Assembly (NCBI GenBank): GCA_024449915.1
Contig: JAMZAV010001285.1
Span: 62,001-126,000 of the forward strand
Direction: 5' to 3'
Length of the DNA stretch: 64,000 nt
Origin: Sweltsa coloradensis
Taxonomy: Eukaryota; Arthropoda; Insecta; Plecoptera; Chloroperlidae
Position 1 is the stretch's first letter. The number at the start of each line of letters is the position of its first letter. Below the pieces are notes generated by a model that worked only from the letters and a program-made list of their open reading frames with translations, was not told the DNA's origin and ran no database searches. Both the position numbers and the translations under genes were made by a program. Below are positions 44,988 to 53,940 of this stretch, piece after piece.

Positions 44988-45219
44988 GCCAGAATGAACC
45001 AAATATTCACGAGCGAGGTCGATATTGGTAGATATCCTCCAGACCATTAAAAATGAAACTATATAACAGGTAGTAACGTTATAAATAAAAATCATGGGAC
45101 TTCCGACCCCTTGATTTACCATGAACGCAGGTGTACACTAGGCATCAGAAGTACATCTAGGGGTCTGGAAGATACCTACCTTTATTGACCTCGCTCGTGA
45201 ATATTCAGTTCGTTCTGGC
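44988..45219. repeat. fold-back element abutting the LINE fragment, about 230 bp
   Basis: GCCAGAATGAACCAAATATT, then CACGAGCGAGGTC, on the left is inverted as GACCTCGCTCGTGAATATTC, then AGTTCGTTCTGGC, on the right. A second inverted pair (CCTCCAGACC and GGTCTGGAAG) extends the arms. Imperfect matches indicate moderate age. Confidence 0.85.
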
Positions 45220-45549
45220 CACGGACCGTGGTTCTGGCGTCGTTATATTCACAGAGCTATCACTCGCTGTCATCTAACAGGATGTGGGAAAACATGGAGG
45301 CCCTATTTTACTTTAGCTTTTGGCCTATTGGCACTTCTAAACACTGGGTCCTGGACGTAGTTAATATTAGAACAAGGTTTGTATTTATTAATGGATTCAT
45401 TCACTCACCTAACACTGTGACACACACACACTAGTTACATAATCCACTCCTTGCCCATCTGCTGGGTGCTAACTTAGTGTGACTTTGAAGGTACCGTTAA
45501 GAACAAATTTGAGATTTGCCGAGTGAGGGTCTGTGGTGTTTGTAAAAGA

Positions 45550-45720
45550 TTACCCTTGATCTACTTCTGAACGATGGTGATGCCGGTCTTAACAGACAGC
45601 GAAGAAGATGAGGTGCTGAGCCTGGCTAGCAAGTACTGATAAGCCGTAACCCGAGAAAATGGTGACTCGTCACCCCCCGACCTGACGCTTGTTGGAATAG
45701 GGGTCTGGTCATTATTATAA
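45550..45720 (+). pseudogene. LINE ORF2 extreme C-terminus
   Basis: The codons give DSEEDEVLSLASKY followed by TGA, then a GTAACCCGAGAAAATGGTGA-type 3' end. The LSLAS motif matches 40.47 and 51.77 kb. Confidence 0.55.
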
Positions 45721-46158
45721 CTAGAAATTAATAATATGTACCTACTGTATATATTGGAATAAAACTTGCTAGTTCCTATTATACGTATTAAGTTTACATT
45801 GCAGAAGGGTTTGTTGAGTTTGTGAGAACAGGTGACATTTACTTGTTGTTGTTGTAATAATCATATGGTAGTAGAATAACTGGTAGGCCTGGCGGTATTT
45901 GATGATCTTAGTTGATGTTAGGTTATGTTACGTTGGTAGCATTGTTGTTTTGCTTGTCTTCTTAGTATTCACCATTAAATCTGTCTAAAATGTCCAACTA
46001 ATTTGTGATGTCATTAAAACATGAATTACCTGCGCAATCCTGTCAAAAACTAACAGAGTTGACAGGTTGGGAAAGCATAGAGAATATAAAGCCCAGCTCT
46101 GCAACAAAACTGCTCAAAGTTGTTTGTTACCTTAACTTTGTCTCTAATGTAATTACAG

Positions 46159-46299
46159 GAAAGTAGTTCTCCAGGAGTCTTCTCGCACGTCGAGTGCTGC
46201 GGACGTGGTCCAGCCTCTCCTGCCGGAAGCCGTCTTCCCACTCCTCTCCCAGTGGGGACTGATGATCAACCCGTACGGTAACAACGGCTGGCAACAGAG
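46159..46299 (+). CDS. ENGASE: ENGASE exon 7
   Basis: The acceptor GTAATTACAG is followed by G (completing Lys, AA|G) and KVVLQESSRTSSAADVVQP, then LLPEAVFPLLSQWGLMINPY and GNNGWQQ. Exit is phase 2 (AG|GTAACG). The WxxR/S-type end matches the vertebrate segment before the last beta strands. Assignment rests on frame continuity and composition. Confidence 0.85.
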
Positions 46300-46549
46300 G
46301 TAACGGATTTGTTTTCTTCTGTTATGCTCGCATTGTAGGCTACATAGTAGAAAATCTTGCATTTTTACTTTTTAGTTTCCCAGTAGAATAAATATTTTTT
46401 GTACACTTTTCAACTTTTTACCTAAGCCTTAAAGTAGATAATAATATGCTTTTAATATTATTGTTGTTACTATATTAATGGACAATGTGACTAGGCCTAT
46501 ATGGTCTTGTGTACGCGATAAATGAAATGAAAGATGGGCCTCCTTTTCC

Positions 46550-46830
46550 TCGGTCATAGTTCAAGCCAGGAGATCATAGTTAATTCCAGGTGTCTTAGTT
46601 CATTCCATGTAGTCATTGTTCAAGCCAGGTGGTCATTGTTCAAGCCAGGTGTCATTGTTCAAGCCAGGTGGTCATTGTTCAAGCCAGGTGGTCATAGTTC
46701 AAGCCAGGTGGTCATTGTTCAAGCCAGGTTGTCTTAGTTCATGCCAGGTGGTCATAGTTCAAGCCAGGTGGTCATAGTTGAAGCCAGCTATTTGTAGTTC
46801 AAGCCAGGTGGTAATAGTCTGTCAGGTGGT
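46550..46830. repeat. minisatellite, about 20-bp unit, about 14 copies
   Basis: Unit TTCAAGCCAGGTGGTCATWG with occasional 1-bp deletions. It lies in ENGASE intron 7. Open frames through it are artefacts. Confidence 0.95.
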
Positions 46831-46985
46831 AATTCGCGAAAAAAAAGTCTATCGAAGCGCTGCGGCGGCGGCGCGTGTACTACGCATTGCGGTATTGGTT
46901 GTAATTGGCGGCGATCATCCCATAAGTAAACAAGGCTCGTTGACTTCGTTATTATGTCTCTATAGCAAATACAAATGTTTGTAAT

Positions 46986-47108
46986 ATCTACTGCTCCGTT
47001 CCTAAATGCAACAGTAAGGGGAAAGTTGTGTGTTTCCATCTTTTTCCTAAAGACCTGACGCTTAGAAAGAGATGGGCACACGTATTGAAAATCGGGAAAA
47101 CTACTAGG
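46986..47108 (+). pseudogene. THAP-domain N-terminal half
   Basis: The frame ATC-TAC-TGC encodes IYCSVPKCNSKGKVVCFHLF followed by PKDLTLRKRWAHVLKIGKT. This is the start of a THAP zinc finger (C-x4-C, FHxFPKD, LRKRW). The position where Met usually stands is ATC (Ile), no in-frame ATG precedes it, and the frame meets TAG soon after with no clear donor, so the second half (C-x2-H) is absent. THAP domains occur in P-element-type transposases and host regulators. It is nested, same strand, in ENGASE intron 7, next to a CpG-rich patch (46851-46880). Confidence 0.75.
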
Positions 47109-47405
47109 GCTAGCCTATGCATAGGGGGTAGGGCCTAGGCCTATTACAAAGTATGTAAGGCCTATGTGTGTGGCTCATACTTTACAAACCAAGAAAATAT
47201 TTTAAAATAATAGGTTAATGAAGAAATATAAATCCATTGCTTATGCCTAGGCCCTTGCAGAGATGCCTTTAGGGTAGGCCTAGCCGCGAGCTGTCAAAAT
47301 GGGCGTAGGGCTGGCCTAGGCCTAGACTATAGTCGCCCTAGATATTAAAAAAAAAAAAACACAGTCGTAAGCCTAGGCCCTAGGCCAAGAATGTACACTT
47401 AAAAC
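47105..47405. repeat. TAGGCCTA/CCTAGG-rich patch
   Basis: Dense palindromic TAGGCCTA and CCTAGG words, as at 19.2-19.5 and 59.1-59.3 kb. Confidence 0.7.
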
Positions 47406-47581
47406 TCTTTTCTTCACCAGGAACGGCCGTTTCTTTAACGTAGCACATTTCCTTCTTTGGTCTTGGAACATACAAAGTTCCTGCAGTCACTTTTAGCTTG
47501 CCCGCCACTTCTTCTCAAGATCGGTGCAGCTGACCTTCAAGTGAGGTGATGTAAACCGTAACTAATCAGGTTCTCTATGTA

Positions 47582-48140
47582 TAGAGGTAATGAGAAATGG
47601 TGATATAAAAACCCAAATTTCGTTTTAAAAAACCCAAATTTCGCGTTTTTCGCGATTTCAAAAAAATAGTCAAAAAAGTTACTAAAAAATCAAAAAATCA
47701 TTTAAAAAAAAATTGTATGCACTGTTATTTTGGTATACTATTTTCGCGGAAGCCGTGATACGCGCCGTTATTTTGGAGGTCTATTTCCGTGAAGCCCGTG
47801 ACGTCACGGTACCCCGCCTACCGCGCGCTTAATATTCGGTCTGGACCGGCACCTCCACCAAAAACTGGACCGGCACCTCCACATCACATCACATTTTGCA
47901 CACTAAAAGGTCCAATTTCGCGATTTAATTCGCGTTTTGACCAGTTTGATACAATTTTGTTTGTTATTTCGCGCTATACGCAAAATTTCGCGAAATTCGC
48001 CTTTTCAAAATGTGTTTTTTTCTATCTCTAAATTATGTAGGCCTAATTCGTCGATACTATTACATTTTAGGCAATATAGGCCCTAAAGGACATTTAAAAA
48101 AATTCGCGAATTTCGTTATCACCATTTTTCACTACCTCTA
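47582..48140. mobile_element. hAT-type non-autonomous element in ENGASE intron 7, 559 bp, 8-bp TSD
   Basis: Ends TAGAGGTAATGAGAAATGGT and ACCATTTTTCACTACCTCTA are flanked by the exact 8-bp repeat TCTATGTA (47574-47581 and 48141-48148). The interior has two copies of CTGGACCGGCACCTCCAC (about 47840 and 47868) and many TTCGCG words. A related copy begins at 63495 and runs off the window. Confidence 0.92.
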
Positions 48141-48148
48141 TCTATGTA

Positions 48149-49052
48149 CCTTGTAACAATCATTGAATTGTATTACTGAATAGAATAGACAATAAATAGG
48201 TAAAGGAAGGAACTAAGGGCTAGGTAGGCCTAGTCTAGGCAATGTCAAGGTGACATGCAAGTAATGGCCAGAAGCAGCTGTCTTGTGCACCTGTTTAGTC
48301 AAATCATCACGTACTGTTATACTTAGGCCTACTTCCAATTTGTGAGGCGGCGTAAATTTTTAGGTTTGTAAACAAAGTGTAAAAGTCTCAAAGCAGTTCT
48401 GCCTTTAATCCCACAGCATAGGACCGTAGGCCTAGGCCCTAGTAGGCTAGGCTAGGCCTATGTGATTTGCTTCCTAAACACCTTCCCCCTCCTTAATTAT
48501 AGGCCTACGGCCGTAGGCCATCACCTATAAACCTTATAACTTCGTCCCACCTAACCTTAGGGTTTTCTGACATTAGGCCTACAGATTATTATTTGTATTG
48601 GACAAATTGCACCCGAAAATACATGAGTGGAGATGGAGTGCGATCACTTTATACCGCAATGATCCGCCATGTTGTTTTTTTAGTGCTGCCATCTACCATG
48701 ACTTTTTAATAGTTCATGCAAGTGCCCCTTTTTTTGGCCAAGTCATAGTTGCAGTAAGTCGTGATAGAATGACACTAAAACAAACACGTAAGTAGTTTCT
48801 GTGTTTATTATGTGGCTGGCCCTTATATAACAGTCATGATCTTAGCATTCTGTTCGACAACAGTCTACAGCTGTCTGCTACAGTAGGGCCTACTTATTCT
48901 GAGCATGGAGACTTGAAATAATGAAAAAAGGGTAGGCTTATATTCAGGACAATACGGTAATCCATATTTTGTACATTGTATCAATCAAAGGATGAATAAA
49001 AAGCTTGAACTTGTCATAGAATAGTTTCACAGTGTTCAATGTCTTATTTCAG
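48149..49052 (+). other. ENGASE intron 7, right part
   Basis: No defined element apart from scattered GGCCTA words (48220-48500). The intron ends GTCTTATTTCAG at 49052. Confidence 0.6.
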
Positions 49053-49200
49053 TTTCTACTTGCTGGCGCGTAGTGAGAGTCGCATCGTGGAGATCGGAGT
49101 TGAGCTGTCTGGCGCCTCGCAGCCCGTCCTGCTCGGTCATCTCCGCATCCACCCTCTCACCGCTCCGACCAACGTCATTAAAACTACGCACTGCGGGTGA
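49053..49200 (+). CDS. ENGASE: ENGASE exon 8 (probably terminal)
   Basis: T completes Ser (AG|T), followed by FYLLARSESRIVEIGVELSG and a PVLLGHLRIHPLTAP segment, matching the position of the vertebrate C-terminal LGEI/LGHI strand. The frame meets TGA at 49198-49200, giving about 621 aa in total. Alternatively, the sequence GG|GTGATG at 49196/49197 could be a weak donor (phase 2) leading to further exons that I could not find. The stop reading is simpler. Confidence 0.8.
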
Positions 49201-49261
49201 TGAAGCAGCCGACTCCTGTAAAGTTGGGTTAATCATTTAATTCAGAGCGTATCGGTACCTT

Positions 49262-49593
49262 AAGTGGCGTATGCAGGTGTATCTTTCGGGGGTGCAGCCA
49301 TGAGAAGGATATAGCTGCAAAAGGTGCTCCACTAACGGACCAATGTTTGGTGAGAAGGGGGGCGCCCCCCACAATAGTGCTGCAGTCAATTTTTTAAAAT
49401 ACATATTTTTAAAGTGGTTTTTAACTTTTTATGTGTTTTAGAAGAAATTAAGGGGCTTTGCTGAATAGGAAAAGAAAAGAGAAATGAAAAGATGTATAAT
49501 ATTTTGCATAAACCTAGATGATTTGCAGAATATTCAAGTTGTTATTTCGGAGGGGGGGCGGGGAGCCCCCCGAGCCCTCTCGATATGCCACTG
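49262..49593. mobile_element. probable hAT-type element downstream of ENGASE
   Basis: AAGTGGCGTATGCAGGTGTA on the left and TCGATATGCCACTG on the right are inverted and of the GTGGCGTA class seen at 35757. GGCGCCCCCC and GGGGGGGCGGGGAGCCCCCC tracts lie just inside. The flanks do not show an exact 8-bp duplication, so the limits are approximate. Confidence 0.65.
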
Positions 49594-49599
49594 GATACA

Positions 49600-50137
49600 G
49601 GACCAAAAGTCCACGATGTTGTCAAATCATGGAGTTGGATGAGAAGGAGGTCTAGCTCAAATGGAACAGCACGTCCACGATCGTGTTTGTTTGTTTGAGC
49701 CTATCTGCCATTTTGATTGTTATAACCACTACTAGCAGGTTAATCTTTGCTACCATGAGCTGTGGTAGGCCCTAGGTTACCTTTGTTACCAAAGTAAACG
49801 ATCAAAATGTCTGCCCATTTGAAGTGCTAACTTGTACACCGCTGACCACACACCTGCGCCTCCAGTACAACAGTACTATTTATAACTCCATGGTCAAATA
49901 ATGTGTCCTGAAATATGTTAGTCGTTTTGTTACAAAATTTGTTTTTACAGTGTAAATTTTACTCTCAAATTTTAAAATGTATGTTTAAAATACTACGTAT
50001 TGCCAATTGCCTGCACATAATGGGCTTCATGGTTGGTGTTCTATATTTCTTGCACAACACAGAACAACAGGTGTTTAACTAAAGAGGTACCCTTATAAAA
50101 CAGATCGAGTAGGGCTGCCTGTCAGTCTGAAAAGAGC
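49600..50137. other. no recognised feature
   Basis: AT-rich sequence without exons or repeat families; it could include the ENGASE 3' flank. Confidence 0.45.
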
Positions 50138-50578
50138 AGAATAAATAAAATAAATATATAAATTCGTATTTAGAGTCTACCCACTCAGTCATACAACTAA
50201 TTTTCAGTGGGGGACAGTAAACCAAAGCGAGCAAGCCAACCCTGTAGGCCCCGACGCAATCGACGAGGGAGCGATAACCAACGAAAGATCAATATTTTTT
50301 AATAGGAAATTTAGCAATCAGTGGTATGGACAGTGCAAACATCCGCGGATCAACGCCAGAATCAACAAGGCCGATTCAAAACAACTTTGAATTTATTATG
50401 TGCCTCGTTGCTAGGACGGCTCAAAAGTCACCGTTTACAAATTCCAAAGACAAGAACTGATGGACTTAAGTCCAAATCAGAAGTTAAAAAACTTCTGCCT
50501 GTAGCGGCAATCGAACCCTGGACCTTCCGTATTGGAAGCAGAGATGCTAACCACAAGACCAACCTCATATCCGGTATC
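50138..50578 (-). mobile_element. tRNA-derived SINE (family B), full-length, minus strand
   Basis: Read on the minus strand: a tRNA-like head (B box GGGTTCGATTGCCGC, CCA-type anticodon loop TTCCAAT) at about 50505-50575. The body contains GACTTAAGTCCATCAGTTCT-like sequence, and the tail has CTAAATACGAATTTAT and (TATTT)n. This is the best copy for defining the family, about 430 bp. Confidence 0.9.
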
Positions 50579-50654
50579 CTAAATGCACATTGTCTTCACG
50601 AAATGTCATCGGTAGGCTCGCAGTGAGACGAATGATTGAATCTATTGTCCGAAA

Positions 50655-50815
50655 CTAGGGATGACAATGATTCCTAAAAATTGGAATCGATCATTGTGAC
50701 TTAGATTGAGTAGATTTACAAGAAAAAACTTTTTATTATACACGCCGTTATTTCGGAGGTCTATTTCTGCGGAGCCCGCGATGAAGTCTTCCTCCCGCCG
50801 AGCGTCACGGAACGA
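50655..50815 (-). repeat. fragment shared with the 63.5-kb and 47.6-kb elements
   Basis: AGGGATGACAATGATTCCTA, GAATCGATCATTGTGAC and CGCCGTTATTTCGGAGGTCT match sequence at 63.58-63.75 kb, and the last also matches 47.76 kb. No termini are resolved. Confidence 0.6.
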
Positions 50816-51723
50816 TGTATTGCATTGTGCAATGTTGCATTGTGTCTGTTGACCTCTCGCCTGCCATAGTGTACGATCAGCGTCTGGCGGGCAGAGGGAG
50901 GGACAGTGGACATGTGGTTCACCGCTCTGGCACGCACAAAAACACAACGCGCAAATGTTTAAGTTTAAACTGTCAAGTAAAGAACTGGTTCCTCAAATTT
51001 GGAGGTCTGATCAACTGCTTATAATAAGACTATTGACAGTTGATAACCATCACAGTATCAAGATTAGTCGTACTTTGTAATGTTTTTACATAGTAGTTTC
51101 TCTTGGTAAAGGCAGACTAGGAGTCGGACTGATTTAAAGGACGTGTTCTCTCTCTTTGATAAAAACAAACGTGTAATAGGCCACACTGACCATGCTACAG
51201 CAGGTATAGAGTAAATCTATAGCGGAAATAAAATAAATACATTTTTTACTTGTTTATAAAAAAGTTATAAGTTTATATGTTTCCAATATAGGCAGAGGAT
51301 GACATTAGTGGTGAAAATAAGTCATTTTTTAAAAAATTTGACCAAAAGCGGTGATTTGACGGTGAAAATAATTCAACATTTAGTTGAAAGCTCTATATTA
51401 TCTCTCCCAATATTTTTTAAAATTTTGGGTGTGGGATCTTGTAAAAGACTAACTTGCAAATTGCAATAAAATGTAGTTATGAGAATATTGGGGCAGATAT
51501 TTGTAGTGGGACTTATTTGCATCTTTGTTTTTGTTCTGCCCAAGTGCAGTGAATTGGTGCTAAAAATTAGGTATTTATAATAATATGGTTTTTAGCAGTA
51601 AAAATTTGTTTTTACTTTTTACCATTTTTTAAATTTATTTTTTATCTATTTAACATCAATCCTAAAAATATTCGTATTCACATAAATACCTGCCTCTGAT
51701 TATAGGTATATTATATATTTTGG
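50816..51723. other. no recognised feature
   Basis: No exon or repeat family supported. A TTTTTTAAAAAATTTG-type low-complexity stretch occurs around 51325-51345. Confidence 0.45.
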
Positions 51724-52292
51724 CCCTGAGACCCAGCCCCGCACTACTAACATCTTAGTTGCCGGCTAGCCAGGCCCGACACAACCTCGTCTTCCTCTGC
51801 TACTGTGGGTCTGTTTAGTCGACCCGTACATTTCTCACGGTTGTCCCACAGTCTTTCTGCTTCCACTTTGTTCCATGTTATTCCTCTTCTCTCAACACTG
51901 ACTTTAATCTGATCCACTCACTTGTCCCTTGGTCTGCCCACTTTCTTCTTGTTGTTCAAACACTCTTCTTGGTATCCTAGCCATTAAATAAATAAATTCA
52001 TATTTAGAGTCTATCCATTCAGTTATACTGATATTTAGTGGGGTACTTTTAACCTAAGCGACCCCAACGTAACCGACGAGTGAGCTATAACCAACCAAAG
52101 ATAGATATTATTTTTAATAGGAAATGAACACCCGCGGTTCAACGCCAGAATAAACAAGGCCGATTCAGAACGACTTTGAATTTATTTAGTCGTGTCCAAA
52201 CCAACGTAGATGTTCTCTCTCCAGCTTGACTTGCAGGCTTTCAACACCTAGTCTTTCCATGATTACACTACTCCTGATCCTGTCAATATACT
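51724..52292 (-). pseudogene. LINE RT C-terminal fragment split by a SINE
   Basis: On the minus strand, 52292 to about 52192 encodes YIDRIRSSVIMERLGVESLQ, then LEREHLRWFGH. After the insertion, 51981 to 51724 encodes NNKKKVGRPRDKWVDQIKVS, then TWNKVEAERLWDNREKCTGR, and a GLAS tail. It is the ordinary order of a non-LTR ORF2 C-terminus. Family B SINE sequence fills about 51983-52191. Confidence 0.8.
51983..52191 (-). mobile_element. tRNA-derived SINE (family B), 3' part, inserted in a LINE
   Basis: The tail ATAAATTCATATTTAGAGTC and the body AACCAACCAAAGATAGATAT and CAGAATAAACAAGGCCGATT match the 50.1-kb copy. The tRNA-like head is absent (5'-truncated). Confidence 0.85.
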
Positions 52293-53317
52293 GAATTAAT
52301 CATAAATCAACATGGGGCATACTATTAGTTTATACTACTTACAAATATTATAAAAAATGTTTGATTCATATAACTAATAAGTTAAGATTTCTGCTATAAC
52401 TGTACTGTCTGTGATATCGAAACAATATTATAAAGATCAGGTCAAGAAAGAAATCATGGGTTCATAGATGACAGGTAGGAAGGCTTGATTGTTATAAAAT
52501 GAAACTACACTTAATTATTCTTATACTATGTATGTATTAAATAAATAGTCATATTTTATGAATCAGTAATATTTGTTTTAATGTAAAAGTAGTCTAGAAC
52601 TGCTCTCATGGGTGAAATTGATTGTGGAAAATCCAGAAATTACAATATCCAACACCAGCAAGTTAAGAGACCCAGGTTCAATCCTGAGTCAAGGATTAAT
52701 TAATTTCTGGAATAGTCAACATTTTAATTATATTATTGTTTTTGTTTTAAATTCATAATATATGCATTGTTATTTTTCTACACAAATAAAAGATACTGTG
52801 AACATTTAATGTGGTTGTACTATTTCATCCACCTACCTGTTATGTAACTGTGTCCAATGTGTTTAAAACAATATTTTTTTAGAAAACATTTATGGATAAT
52901 GGTGCCTTGAGTTGAGGCCATGCATAATTTTATTGAGCTTGACGTGTGCAATCTCGTATTTATGTTAAAAAACTGAAATGAAACCCCATAAATAACATGC
53001 TAAATAATACCATACTAAAGCCTTGTTTTCACGACGTTTGTTAGACGCGACATGCCGAAAGTTAAATGACAATTGCCCAATGGGTTCATTCCTCTTTGTG
53101 ATTGGTCAATTATTATTTCCGACTTCTGTCGTTGCTAAACGGTCATGTGAAACGAGGCTGTGCACTTACTTGTGAAATAAACCGTAATTAGGGATTGAGT
53201 AAACCTTGCAACTGGCTATGTTTTCCATGGTATTGTCACAGATGATAGACTACACTGTGTTATATGCATTTCAAAACATGTTTTATAATTTTTTAAATAC
53301 TATCCAGAAATTACAAA
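52293..53317. other. no recognised feature
   Basis: AT-rich. A B-box-like GGTTCAATCC at about 52674-52685 may be a decayed SINE head, but it is too weak to call. Confidence 0.4.
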
Positions 53318-53396
53318 ATCTTTCTCGGCCTGGGGATTGAACCCACGTCTCCCACATTTCGGGTATAAGGGCGCCTTAGCCAACTAGACTAGGAAA
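53318..53396 (-). repeat. tRNA-like relic
   Basis: On the minus strand, CTAGTTGGCTAAGGCG (A-box-like) and GACGTGGGTTCAATCCCCAG (T arm with B box) are spaced as in a tRNA. The acceptor and anticodon stems are poor, so a SINE head or tRNA pseudogene is more likely than a gene. Confidence 0.6.
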
Positions 53397-53697
53397 ACAC
53401 CAAAGTCGTTGTTAGACGAGTGAGCGAGTCATGTGTTGAGTACGCGGGAACATCTGCATACAAGTTGATTGATATTTAGGCATAACTATCAATGATAGGG
53501 TTTTGAGTTTATTTGTTATAAGGGCGCGTCAACTGTAAGGCCATAATGCACCACTCTACCCTATGATAGGCTAGGGAGGAAATACCAACGCTGTCTAGAT
53601 CCAGTCTTATATATAGGGGGAAAAAAGGGAATGATACTGGGTACTCAACACATGGCTCACTCACTCGTCTAACAACCACTTTGGCGTTTTCCTAGTT
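53397..53697. repeat. fold-back element with CTAG ends (family member 2)
   Basis: Left CTAGGAAAACACCAAAGTCG and right CACTTTGGCGTTTTCCTAG. The arms contain GACGAGTGAGCGAGTCATGT and its inverse, as in the 15.05-kb copy, but the centre is longer (about 180 bp). Confidence 0.9.
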
Positions 53698-53940
53698 ACT
53701 TAAATGCAATGATACTATAAAAGTCTTTGTTTAGGCCTATATGGAATATATTATTATAAGCTGAAATGGGGAAAAACAAATGTTTGATATTTATGTTGTA
53801 TTATATTTATGTAATATGTTATAAAATGTATGAAAAAATAAAATAACTTCATATGGCAATGCTTGCGCAATATGCAGCACATCCATGAAGCTGAATGAAT
53901 AAATAACAACAATAATAATAATAATAACAATAATAATAAT

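Noticed and set aside
46534..46737. Open frame with repeated QARWSLFKPG-type residues
   Set aside because: Translation of a 20-bp minisatellite.
49198..49200. TGA as a possible selenocysteine codon
   Set aside because: No reason from the family and no recognisable SECIS element; an ordinary stop is simpler.
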